From assembly GCF_021601385.1 (NCBI RefSeq), contig NZ_BQHO01000007.1:62001-126000 (forward strand): a stretch of 64,000 nt of DNA. The letters are read 5' to 3'. Below, one piece after another: positions 28,401 through 36,435 of the stretch (its first letter is position 1; each line of letters opens with the position of its first letter). The stretch is from Pseudomonas parasichuanensis. Lineage in GTDB: Bacteria > Pseudomonadota > Gammaproteobacteria > Pseudomonadales > Pseudomonadaceae. The position numbers were made by a program, and so were the translations under genes. The notes beneath the pieces are model-generated. The model ran no database searches, was not told where the DNA came from, and was given only the letters and a program-made list of their open reading frames with translations.

Positions 28401-30592
28401 ATGTAGTTGTTAACCAGCAAACGCTCCCTGGAGTACGCCTCGTGGGGGTAGCGTTGCGCACGCGACACTTCGGTCCGCTTGCCCGCCGCGATCGTCTCCT
28501 CAACGAATACCGCATCGGTGTACACAACAGTGTCGGGGTGCTCTGCCAGCGCGGTTGCCAAGGCGTCGAGATGACCAGGCAGATACAGGTCGTCATCGTC
28601 CAGATAGACCACATACCGGCCACGGGCCAATCGCAAAGCGGTATTACGGGCAGCGGCGGGGCCGCCATTACGGCCTTGGCGGACATAGGTGACTGGATAC
28701 TCGTAATCAGCCAGCAAGGATTCGACCGGGTCGCCGTTGTCATTGACCAGGATGACTTCGAAGTCCTTGAACGACTGCTGAGCAATGCTGTTCAGCGCAT
28801 CCTTGAGTAACTCGGGGCGGTTATACGTGGTGACAATGATGGAGAACAGCGCTCGCTCGGCGTCTTGAGCCAGGGCTTCCAGGCGCTCGCACAATTGCCA
28901 CACCCGCTTGCCCAACGCCGTATCCTGCTCCTGCGGATAAAGCGTCAGCCTGCGTTTGAGATGCGCAGCAACCTCACGTTCATAGCCCTTCAGGCGCCCC
29001 TCGTTGCCGCGCTCGAACACGCCCTCGAGAATACAGGTATGCCCCTGCAACGGAGCAGTGGATACATAGAATTCATGGGAATGTTGTGCAGCATGTACGC
29101 GATAACTCACGCCTGGCACTGTGGTGAAAATAAAGTCAGGGAACAGCTCCGCAAGCTGAACCATGAGCATCCAGTCACCTGACCCTCTAATTCTGACATC
29201 ACGTCGCCACGCCTTGAAAAAGGCGTCTCTGCGAATGATAGCTGCGGAAGGGGTAATATAGCTGTCATAAATCAGAAGGTCAGCGACCTCATTACGCCCA
29301 CCCACATAATCAAGACTGCGATGACCCGGATGAGCAGGCCCCACGAGCGGATCACCTTGTTCGTCAACCCAACATATCGGGCTATAACCTACAGCGATTT
29401 CCGCATTAGCTTCCATCAATGGGATAAGGCGCTGCACATGACCTGGATTCATAAAATCGTCGGCCATGAATAAAATTATGTATTTCCCTTTAGCTGCCCA
29501 AAAACCATTATGCGCGCTATTCCCAGCTCCAAGATTCCGCCGATTGCGCATATATCGGACGCGCGTCTCAGACGAAAAACCCGCCATCACCGATTGAGTG
29601 TTATCCGTCGAAGCATTATCCACAACGAGAACTTCTACGCTCTCAATGCCCTGAGCCAAAATTGACCGTACGGTCTGCCCTAGGTACCGACCGTAGTTAT
29701 AGGCAGGAATAACCACACTCAACAATGGCGCAGCACCACGCACCTCTGCAGCATCCAGCGCAACAGCTGAAGTTAACGCATTGATCCAAATATCGACGGT
29801 GTAAGGATAAATACGCTCATCCGGCCGAGCACTGCCCTGCATCAGAAACGACCGCAGGCGGCTCGCCAGAGCCTCGTACTCCACCCACGCCATAGCATCA
29901 AGGAAGGCGAACAAGTCTGCTCTATTGCTAAATACACTACCGTCTACATAGCAATCACTCGGAAACCACTCTGGTACCGGAGTGGTTGCGGTATGCACAG
30001 GCACGGTGCCCGACAATAGACAAGACTGCCACTGAGGGGACAACCAATCAGATAACTCGGGCTCATGATCACACAGCGCAAAGTGCGCTCGCTGCAACTC
30101 GATACCGTCCCGCCCAAGCACACAGGCCTTTCCTTTGAAAGCAGGGCGCGGGTCCAATTCAGCAAGCGGCAGTTCCAGTGGCTGATTGAGTCGCACCAGA
30201 TGCTGGCCTGTGAAAGCTTCTTTGGCAGGTAGAAAGACTCTGTCGAACTGCTCAAGCAACTGCGCGCCATCACCGGAGCGCTCAAGCCGTATCAGATAGC
30301 TACGGGTACCACAGGATAACGTCAGCCCCCCCGCGCCTGCATAAACCTGCTCAATCAAAAGCACACTGTCATAGCCAGCAACGGCGTCTGCTGCAGCGAT
30401 CCGTTCGAAGACAAGGCCGTTGGCGTTACCATAGGCCTGCAACGGGCCAAGAGGAAATAGGGCCTGCAGCTTTTGCCATTGTTCATCGCTGATGAGAAAA
30501 GCCTTGTGCTCCTGATCTAGCTGAACCCCAGCGATACCCACTCGCCAAGGCTCACCCTGGCAACTACCGCCTGCAATTGAGGCCCAATCCAT
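25436..30592 (-). CDS. Giant multi-module glycosyltransferase (1718 aa), probable flagellin glycosyltransferase
   Basis: A 1718-residue cytosolic enzyme without signal peptide. Order of parts: about 1-285 unrecognised; about 290-520 a GT2 fold (PLLSVVIPAYNYGRYLGQTV, acidic motif FMADDFMNPGH); about 585-800 a second GT2 fold (FSIIVTTYNRPELLKDALNS, acidic motif YLDDDDLYLPGH); about 860-1075 and 1085-1320 two GT2-like repeats lacking a clear DxD in the first; about 1390-1718 a GT4-like domain (KPRVGWAGGASHTGDLEVIA; LLEYGACGFPVIASDLRCYQ). The C-terminal three-module part resembles the flagellin glycosyltransferases Fgt of P. syringae and FgtA of P. aeruginosa, as far as I can judge from memory. 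As the last gene of the island it is the best candidate for transfer to flagellin. Whether it builds a multi-sugar chain by itself is unknown. Confidence 0.83.
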   Translation of the reverse strand: MDWASIAGGSCQGEPWRVGIAGVQLDQEHKAFLISDEQWQKLQALFPLGPLQAYGNANGLVFERIAAADAVAGYDSVLLIEQVYAGAGGLTLSCGTRSYLIRLERSGDGAQLLEQFDRVFLPAKEAFTGQHLVRLNQPLELPLAELDPRPAFKGKACVLGRDGIELQRAHFALCDHEPELSDWLSPQWQSCLLSGTVPVHTATTPVPEWFPSDCYVDGSVFSNRADLFAFLDAMAWVEYEALASRLRSFLMQGSARPDERIYPYTVDIWINALTSAVALDAAEVRGAAPLLSVVIPAYNYGRYLGQTVRSILAQGIESVEVLVVDNASTDNTQSVMAGFSSETRVRYMRNRRNLGAGNSAHNGFWAAKGKYIILFMADDFMNPGHVQRLIPLMEANAEIAVGYSPICWVDEQGDPLVGPAHPGHRSLDYVGGRNEVADLLIYDSYITPSAAIIRRDAFFKAWRRDVRIRGSGDWMLMVQLAELFPDFIFTTVPGVSYRVHAAQHSHEFYVSTAPLQGHTCILEGVFERGNEGRLKGYEREVAAHLKRRLTLYPQEQDTALGKRVWQLCERLEALAQDAERALFSIIVTTYNRPELLKDALNSIAQQSFKDFEVILVNDNGDPVESLLADYEYPVTYVRQGRNGGPAAARNTALRLARGRYVVYLDDDDLYLPGHLDALATALAEHPDTVVYTDAVFVEETIAAGKRTEVSRAQRYPHEAYSRERLLVNNYIPVNTFACPRALALAVGDIDESLAGLEDWDFLMRLSARSAFHHIHLETVEVRMRLDDGAPARRSEQALKDYPALYRELYARHGDNGWEAVKRGRQQMLEHLEGKPKALTLQSWLAERVPDAMQSRLIEQRLHAHQGGPVIGIIVLDADGHTDALKASVQSLSRDNGLSATVKVIALTAGEGPATSAQDKLQVLRLTDASRSVQLNQVVQAGEFDWFMLVEAGSEFTANGLLIAALDLLAAPGCRAVYGDEGLRSGASEVGAALRPDLNLDLLLSLPASMSRHWLFNRQVWLEMGGFRQEAGQAFELDYILRLIESAGFEGLGHISEPLLISAAPSLRDCPDERGVIQRHLQARGFAQARVESRLPGRYDLHYGASGDAPVSILILLQGNSTERALRCMETILEKTTYRNYEVVLLAPVNAAPAVNSWLDGVARLGTDAIRCMRFPAGMAPVQMRNQAAEQARGDFLLWLDEGAAVLDGDWLQQMLNHGMRQEVGVVGAKLVTGDATIGHAGFVLGLNGPVGEAFAGQPMEAPGYLQRLQIDQNYVAVSGKCLLVSKNLFLELGGFDETPELQRWTDVDLCLRLHRAGYLNVWTPRAQLLLSEDAAMPASTGEEDALYARWLPVLARDPFYNPNFSLSAANGFSLEPAELSWRPLSSWKPLPTILAHAADEGGCGNYRVIQPLEALKREGLAEGQLSWAHLTPVELERYQPDSIVLQRQIGDQQIEHMRRMHAFSQAFKVFELDDYLPNLPIKSVHRADMPKDMLRSLRRGLAYVDRLVVSTQPLAEAFAGLHGDIRVVRNTLDSRYWKGLEGLRRQSRKPRVGWAGGASHTGDLEVIADVVKELANEVEWVFFGMCPDKLRPYIHEFHQSVSLEHYPRMLARMNLDLALAPVEQNLFNECKSNLRLLEYGACGFPVIASDLRCYQGYNDLPVTLVKNRFRAWVDAIRMHIADMDATAKAGDALRNAVLGGWMLEGDNLSNWRKAWLAD

Positions 30593-30641
30593 CCCGCATC
30601 CCCTCTGTCACGGCCTCGCTCACACGCAGCCTCGTTGAAAT

Positions 30642-31703
30642 TCAAATGCCATAACCCATGGATTTCGCCCAGACAGCCATGCTGTCTATCGACTGATCCA
30701 GGGTGGTCCAGACATCCAGCCCCACCCCGCGGGCAAGGCTGATATCCGGTACATAAAATGAGGGCGCCGAACCCTCGGTACGCCCCATGATCCGCACCTG
30801 CTTTCCTTGCGCCACTCGCGAAACAACGCGATGCGCCAAATCTGCAATGCTGATCGCCTGATCGGAACCAACGTTGTAGGCTTCACCAGCCTTACCGTTC
30901 ACGAGCAACGCGAGCAGCCAGGCAGCCAAATCTGCACCGTGCAAATAGCTACGGACCGCGGTGCCACAAGAGCGGATCACGACCTCATCCGCACAGAGGG
31001 CATCACGAACGAAGTTGCCAATGGCAAAATGGCCATCGAGCGGCAGACCAGGCCCGGAAAAGGCAAAGCAGCGCGCCATGATTACGTCAATGCCGTGGGC
31101 CTGTGCATAAATCGCGCCCAAGGTTTCCTGTGCCCGCTTGCCTTCGGCATAGGCACTCCCCGCGCTGTTGCTGGCACAAGCGCCAATGAAGCCTTCGGCG
31201 ATCCCGGCAGCCTGATCTTCCCCTGCCCGCAAAGCCCCATACTGCGCACCCGAGCCCGTCAAAAGCACGCGTGCACGATCACGCACCGCCAGGTCGAGTA
31301 CCCGGCGCGCACCGGTAACGATGGTGTCGAAGATTTCCAACGGTTTGCCATGAGCCGCCGAGGACGTATCGGTTGCCGCATGAATGATCAGGTTCACAGG
31401 CTGCCCCGCAACGGCCAGCAGATCACGCACATCACCACTGACCCAATGCAGCCAGGCGCAATCGCGGTACAAAGGCCGTGCATCCAGAAAACGCGATGGG
31501 TTGCGTGACAGAACAGTGACCGTCACCCCTGCGCCTTGCTGGTTCAGTTGTTGAAACAACGCCAACAACCACAAGCCAAAAAAACCGGTACCGCCGGTGA
31601 TCAACACGTGTTGCCCAGCCAGCGCGTTATGCAGACCCAGCGTGGAAGGTATGGCCTGCAACGCGCTGCTGATAATGGGTGAATGCAAGGAAAAACTAGG
31701 CAT
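30642..31703 (-). CDS. NAD(P)-dependent epimerase/reductase of the extended SDR family
   Basis: A 353-residue SDR enzyme: cofactor motif LITGGTGFFGLWLLALFQQL (residues 34-53) and active-site YxxxK in SAYAEGKRAQETLGAIYAQ. It belongs to the nucleotide-sugar epimerase/dehydratase class. In a yersiniose-like pathway, a reductase of this kind (YerF role) would reduce the side-chain ketone after the ThDP enzyme; this assignment is inference only. It lies 49 bases upstream of the giant glycosyltransferase gene. Confidence 0.75.
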   Translation of the reverse strand: MPSFSLHSPIISSALQAIPSTLGLHNALAGQHVLITGGTGFFGLWLLALFQQLNQQGAGVTVTVLSRNPSRFLDARPLYRDCAWLHWVSGDVRDLLAVAGQPVNLIIHAATDTSSAAHGKPLEIFDTIVTGARRVLDLAVRDRARVLLTGSGAQYGALRAGEDQAAGIAEGFIGACASNSAGSAYAEGKRAQETLGAIYAQAHGIDVIMARCFAFSGPGLPLDGHFAIGNFVRDALCADEVVIRSCGTAVRSYLHGADLAAWLLALLVNGKAGEAYNVGSDQAISIADLAHRVVSRVAQGKQVRIMGRTEGSAPSFYVPDISLARGVGLDVWTTLDQSIDSMAVWAKSMGYGI

Positions 31704-31765
31704 TGGCGTCAGGCGCTCATGGATATATGGAACGAGGTGTGGAAATGCCGCCGCGGCCCACTGCG

Positions 31766-33085
31766 CTAATAGAAATACAGGGTGATGTCTTCAAGAATGT
31801 CCGCGTACAAACGAATGCCCACTCTGTAGTCAGCGCGGATGGACTGCACTTCATCCATCAAGCACCAATAATCGTCGGAGCGATGATAGGCACAGACCGC
31901 CAACACGGGTTTGTCGCGCGCGATGATCGTACGTGCCCCCCGCAAAGCAGAGGCTTCCATGCCCTCGATGTCGAGCTTGAACAAACCCACCTTACCCGGC
32001 ACCACGGCATCCAGCGGCACGCCCTGAATGAAAGAGGTGATGTTTGCCGGTACATCACTGCTCAACTCGCCGGCAATGTCATAGGTCAACTCAGGCTGAT
32101 AGACGGCTCGGCTGGGCACTTCGTCCAGGCCCATGTTGAACAGCCAGACATCAGGGCGATCGGCGACACTCTTGAGCGCTTCGTAGTACGCCGGCAATTC
32201 GGGCTCAAACAGCCAAGCCTGCTCGACCGGCCCAAAACGTTGCTCCAGGCGATGCAGGGTATCGCCAGCTGCCGCACCGGCGTCCACGAAGCGCGCCGCT
32301 TGTTCAGGCCGTACAAATGCCTTGTCGAAATACTCTTCATCCCAAGGCGACTTGGCCTGTTCTGCACAGGCGATCGACAGGCGAGTTCGCATGCCGATCA
32401 ACGCATCAAAAACCAGCCGTGACGGCTCGTCATCCAGGCACAGGAACGCAGAGATGAAACGCCAAGGGTCATGCAACGGCGCTTCGACAAAACTTGAAAA
32501 TTGCTCGCACCCCAAGCCCGGCCCCGGGCCATCAAGTGCGTACAGAAACTCATGCATGTTGACCAGGCGAATCCCAGGCACCTGGCTCAATTGCCTGGAA
32601 ATGGCGTTGCCATGCCTGCCACTGGCAACGACGACGACGGCGTTCTCAAGTGAAAGACTGGAAGGATGAGCAATCGAAAGCCCTTCCAATGAACCTCCGT
32701 CCTTGGCGCGGTCATTGTCGATAAATCCTTTGACCTCAAGACTCAGCAATTGCGCGTGACGTGCCAAGCGCAAACCGACCTTGAAGGCGCCAAAGATATA
32801 GAACCCCTCATTCAGCCAGTCGCGGGCCTGGCGCTTGAACGCCGCCAAATCGGCCAGGCCGGCCTGCGAGTCCAGCAAGCGCTTGATATTGGGGTAGTCA
32901 TCAAGGCGCGATAGAGCCTGCAGCCTTGATGGCTGCCTGACCACGATATGGTCTTGAGCATCACGCAGCAGCGCATCCGACCAGCAAACCGGCACACGCT
33001 GGCCTGACGCAAGTGCGAAGGAATAGATGCCACCTTTCTGCATCTTGGAAAAATCGGCACCGCACAAGGACAAGCCAGCATTCAT
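31766..33085 (-). CDS. FkbM-family methyltransferase with N-terminal Rossmann-like domain (439 aa)
   Basis: Residues 1-90 are unrecognised. About residues 95-170 form a Rossmann-like domain (FYIFGAFKVGLRLARHAQLL, then a GFIDND strand end) shared with three other island genes. About residues 255-430 are an FkbM S-adenosylmethionine methyltransferase: the SAM loop is AARFVDAGAAAGDTLHRLEQ and the acidic motif KLDIEGMEASALRGA. Two FkbM enzymes in the same island suggest O-methylation of the product sugar at two positions or a methylated chain. The ATG at 33085 follows a 91-base gap. The region around it is visibly richer in A+T than the flagellar genes. Confidence 0.78.
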   Translation of the reverse strand: MNAGLSLCGADFSKMQKGGIYSFALASGQRVPVCWSDALLRDAQDHIVVRQPSRLQALSRLDDYPNIKRLLDSQAGLADLAAFKRQARDWLNEGFYIFGAFKVGLRLARHAQLLSLEVKGFIDNDRAKDGGSLEGLSIAHPSSLSLENAVVVVASGRHGNAISRQLSQVPGIRLVNMHEFLYALDGPGPGLGCEQFSSFVEAPLHDPWRFISAFLCLDDEPSRLVFDALIGMRTRLSIACAEQAKSPWDEEYFDKAFVRPEQAARFVDAGAAAGDTLHRLEQRFGPVEQAWLFEPELPAYYEALKSVADRPDVWLFNMGLDEVPSRAVYQPELTYDIAGELSSDVPANITSFIQGVPLDAVVPGKVGLFKLDIEGMEASALRGARTIIARDKPVLAVCAYHRSDDYWCLMDEVQSIRADYRVGIRLYADILEDITLYFY

Positions 33086-33176
33086 CTTATTACCTGCCTA
33101 ACAGATCAGAACGGCCAGGGGCTGCCATCCTGCAACAAAAAACCAACCAAGCACCTGAAAAATGCGCTCGCCCTTG

Positions 33177-34091
33177 TCAATCAATAACGACGTTGAAAAG
33201 TGCATGGGCGCGTTGCGGGTACAAATCCACCAAGCGCGGCCTTATACGCTCCAGCTTCTCGGCAATCCATTGATTCAAGATCGGGTTTGGATCGAGCAGT
33301 AGCTTTTCCTTTGCAATCGTGGCGCTACTGTTAATCTCGACATAGCGCCGGGCAATATCCAGCACCTGCGCATCATCAAGATAATTCAACATCACCGAGA
33401 CATCAGCCGGCGGCACGTCGAGGCGATCGAGTGCGTACTCAATGGCCAATATATCGTTGATGCTTTGCAAATAGGTACGCAGCCTGACATTGCCTTGCTC
33501 GACAAGGTAGTACTGAAGCCGTCCATACGTTGTCACAAACCGGCGCTTGCAAAAATCATAGACGCGCAGAAAGTGCTTCATTTCCGAAAAATTATTTCGA
33601 ACCGTACCCAGGCGATCGGTCAGCACACCGCCGCCGTAATAAAACATATCGGAAAAAATCGAGGCCACCTTGGGTGAGGTGTTACCAGGCACCACCGAGA
33701 TATCAAACGCACGATCATGAACTGTCAGTGAATTCAGGTGATGAGGGTAGTCCTGAGCGAAAACCGCCTCAGGCATATCCACAAACTTCAAGGAACACAA
33801 CTCACTGTCAGCCAGCAGCAAATTCACCTGCCCGGCAATATGCGCCGCCCCCAGCAGAGGGGTTTTATTATTGATGACGTCGTACTGATCTGAGCTTATG
33901 GCCTTGTGCGGCTGGTAAAATGCCAGCAAATCATAATCAGACGAAGCATTGCCCATACCAAGAGGTATGGAGCCCATCAGCGAGTAGCACACAATGCGCA
34001 CTGGGCAGTGCCGCTCCATTCGCTCAATGACATCGTCCACCTGCTGCTGCAAATCAGGCTTCGCACACACATCTACTAGTTGCGCACGCAT
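33177..34091 (-). CDS. Nucleotidyltransferase-fold protein (pol-beta superfamily), unknown substrate
   Basis: A 304-residue protein. Its first third carries the nucleotidyltransferase motif GSIPLGMGNASSDYDLLAFY: GS followed by an acidic pair, as in the pol-beta and MNT superfamily. I cannot identify the acceptor; a small-molecule sugar or a protein is possible. The ATG at 34091 (MRAQLVDVCAKPD) overlaps the stop of the upstream gene as TAATG, which favours this start over the codon at 34106. The region is A+T-rich compared with its neighbours. Confidence 0.62.
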   Translation of the reverse strand: MRAQLVDVCAKPDLQQQVDDVIERMERHCPVRIVCYSLMGSIPLGMGNASSDYDLLAFYQPHKAISSDQYDVINNKTPLLGAAHIAGQVNLLLADSELCSLKFVDMPEAVFAQDYPHHLNSLTVHDRAFDISVVPGNTSPKVASIFSDMFYYGGGVLTDRLGTVRNNFSEMKHFLRVYDFCKRRFVTTYGRLQYYLVEQGNVRLRTYLQSINDILAIEYALDRLDVPPADVSVMLNYLDDAQVLDIARRYVEINSSATIAKEKLLLDPNPILNQWIAEKLERIRPRLVDLYPQRAHALFNVVID

Positions 34092-35380
34092 TATCGAGCC
34101 ACCCACTCATCCAGTACAAAATCACACGCATCCGGCACATCGTCCGACCGTGCAAAGCGATCGGAGATGCGATACAAATCCCTGACAGCTCGGTCAAACT
34201 CGCTTTCTTGATAACCGTGCTGGACTGAACACCCCAGCACGGCAAACGCTTGTGCCAATGGCTCAAGATCAGCGCTTTCTGCCCGCAGTCGAACGCCGCT
34301 GAGGCTAACCCTGCCGGTCTCACTGAAATTTTTCAGCACGAGGGCGCGACATGACTTCAGCAACGCTTCATAAAAAGCGCTGTCTGCGCGATAGGGAACT
34401 CTCAGAAAGTACGAATGCATCACCGGATAAGGCAGTTCGGTGATGTTTGAGCGCAGCATGCAATCGACCAGTGCTTTCAACGCGGGCCGATTGAGGTATG
34501 CCTCATAGTCCGCATTGGCCAGTTTTAGCGGAACAAGTGATCGCTTGCGATGGATCAGGAACGCTGCACGGTGCTTGCCACTGTCCATGTTGAAGTGACT
34601 TTCATCATTGTTCCAATCAGCGTTCACCGCATGATTCAGAAAGAACAAAGGGTCGACGGATTCGGTTTGTCGCATGCGCTCATACACCTGCCTACGACTT
34701 CGAAGCACGTTCTCCACCCACGCAGGGGTTTGCGCGATACCGAATTGATCAGCAGCGTTGCGACAGTAAAGATCGATGTAGTGATCCGGGTTAGCGCCAG
34801 CCTCGCCATCAAACCACTTGAACAGTTCCAGATAAGGGAACAGGGTAAGCACCGGACTGTCTTGGAACAGGCCATTACCGTTTCTGCGGGCACAGACCAA
34901 CCAGGCAGGTATCCACGCCAGCACCTCTCCCTCTTCGTCACTGATCAGCGCATCATCCTTGTACGCCGGATGAAACAGTCCATTCAACACGGGAATCTCA
35001 ACGGGCAAGTTCAGCTGCTCGCCGATGACATCGCTATGAACCTTTGCCATCTTCGTCCGATCCTCAGCGGATCGCCATACCATGTTGGAGCCATTTACCG
35101 GGCAAAAGACAACACGTTCGAAGCCCTCTGCAGCCAAGCTCATCGCTATACTTTCGTGCTCAAAAATATTATTTACACAAACGATAACGAGTGCAGCTTT
35201 GTTAGCCTGTGCGACAAGGGTGACTGGCAACCCCTCGTGGCTGTTTATCTCTGCTGCACGCTTGTCAATAAAACCCGTGACATTGCAACGCCCCCTGAGA
35301 AAGCGCGAGACCATCGTCCCACGGTGTGCGGCACCATACAGTATGACTGGCGTTTCAGCAGTCCACATCATGACGGGCAT
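34091..35380 (-). CDS. Rossmann + GxHR (ParB/sulfiredoxin-like) protein, paralogue A
   Basis: A 429-residue protein of unknown function. Residues about 8-90 are a Rossmann-like domain (TPVILYGAAHRGTMVSRFLR, then GFIDKRAAEI). The second half has FNMDSGKHRAAFLIHRKRSL then VPLKLANADYEAYLNRPA, similar in order and content to the corresponding part of the next gene, and with a GxHR-type motif like ParB/sulfiredoxin-fold nucleotide enzymes. It is a tandem paralogue of 35368-36348. The first ATG at 35380 overlaps that gene's stop; an ATG at 35371, exactly coupled as ATGA, is an alternative. I do not assign a reaction. Confidence 0.6.
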   Translation of the reverse strand: MPVMMWTAETPVILYGAAHRGTMVSRFLRGRCNVTGFIDKRAAEINSHEGLPVTLVAQANKAALVIVCVNNIFEHESIAMSLAAEGFERVVFCPVNGSNMVWRSAEDRTKMAKVHSDVIGEQLNLPVEIPVLNGLFHPAYKDDALISDEEGEVLAWIPAWLVCARRNGNGLFQDSPVLTLFPYLELFKWFDGEAGANPDHYIDLYCRNAADQFGIAQTPAWVENVLRSRRQVYERMRQTESVDPLFFLNHAVNADWNNDESHFNMDSGKHRAAFLIHRKRSLVPLKLANADYEAYLNRPALKALVDCMLRSNITELPYPVMHSYFLRVPYRADSAFYEALLKSCRALVLKNFSETGRVSLSGVRLRAESADLEPLAQAFAVLGCSVQHGYQESEFDRAVRDLYRISDRFARSDDVPDACDFVLDEWVAR

Positions 35381-36348
35381 ACCCCCTCGACCAGACGCAA
35401 GAACTCTGCATCCGGTTCACGCTCCATTACCGGGAATGACATGAAAGCAGGATGCTTGACGACAGCCGGGAGCGATTGCATATGCTTGCAATAATTCATC
35501 AACGCCTGCGCTTGGTGCTCCCGGAAATAGGCCTCCCATTCCGCCCGCTTCATTTTAAGGGGAATACCATTGAACCCCTGACGCTCCAGATATAGGGCAC
35601 GGTGAGAGCCATCCAAGATATTGAAACGATGCAAGGCTCCATCAAACACCGCGACAGTCGCAGCCTCACGATAATAATCGCCCATATCAAAAAAGGTTTT
35701 CCCACGGTAGAAGTCCAGCTGCTCTTTGCTGAACAACGTGCCAAATGGAAGAAGCGCTTCAACTACCGGATCATCCAACCGGACATTGGTCGTTCTATCG
35801 ATTACGTCCTGACCCTGATCTTGCCATTTAAAGTAGTCAACGTAATCGTGATCGATCCCTTCATAGGATCGCCTCACGGTATATACATAATCCTTGTGCA
35901 CGATTGCAGACACATAATCCGACAACGTGCTCAATATATAGTCATCGGCACGCACGGTATACAGCTCATCGAAACTGCAGAACGACACTGCATGATCACC
36001 AGAATAAAACGCGTTCCATGCTCGCGTCATGGCCGCCGCTCTATCACCTCGCAGAAACACTGGCAGGTGCAAAATACTGGTAAAGCCCACACTGCGTAAG
36101 GCTCGCGCAATTGGCGGGTGGGCAAGGCCATTGCCTATTGCCACAAACACCAGCGCATTGCCGCCCCTCTGAATGCACTCTTCTATGCGCATCACCGGCA
36201 CGGGCGAATTCACTACGCCTTCCGGATTACGATCAATGATGGCGCGAACCTTCACGCCGCATTGCATCAAGCGTCGACAAAAGCCAACACCTATCTGACC
36301 GCCCCCATAAATGACGACCGGTTCGTCTATCGTGGATGGTTTATTCAT
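35368..36348 (-). CDS. Rossmann + GxHR (ParB/sulfiredoxin-like) protein, paralogue B
   Basis: A 326-residue protein from the ATG at 36348, chosen because GGAAG precedes it; an ATG at 36390 gives 340 residues. A Rossmann-like N-terminus (EPVVIYGGGQIGVGFCRRLM, AIIDRNPEG) is followed by a middle region and by FNILDGSHRALYLERQGFNG then IPLKMKRAEWEAYFREHQAQ. The DGSHR motif is that of ParB/sulfiredoxin-like enzymes that bind NTPs. Its fold and motif order match the preceding paralogue. Function unknown; an NTP-dependent sugar- or amino-acid-modifying role is one guess. Confidence 0.62.
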   Translation of the reverse strand: MNKPSTIDEPVVIYGGGQIGVGFCRRLMQCGVKVRAIIDRNPEGVVNSPVPVMRIEECIQRGGNALVFVAIGNGLAHPPIARALRSVGFTSILHLPVFLRGDRAAAMTRAWNAFYSGDHAVSFCSFDELYTVRADDYILSTLSDYVSAIVHKDYVYTVRRSYEGIDHDYVDYFKWQDQGQDVIDRTTNVRLDDPVVEALLPFGTLFSKEQLDFYRGKTFFDMGDYYREAATVAVFDGALHRFNILDGSHRALYLERQGFNGIPLKMKRAEWEAYFREHQAQALMNYCKHMQSLPAVVKHPAFMSFPVMEREPDAEFLRLVEGVCPS

Positions 36349-36435
36349 TGACCGCACTTCCAATTTCCTTGCAAAACGACCGTCACGCATTTTGCTGATG
36401 AAAAAACATATGAGCTAACGAAGACATGGGATTTT

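Noticed and set aside
25289-28810. 1173-codon plus-strand open frame over the giant glycosyltransferase gene
   Set aside because: Antisense shadow; the minus strand carries recognisable glycosyltransferase motifs in frame, the plus strand none.
33465-33874. Short plus-strand frames within the island core
   Set aside because: They overlap the minus-strand nucleotidyltransferase gene, lack ribosome binding sites and show no domain.
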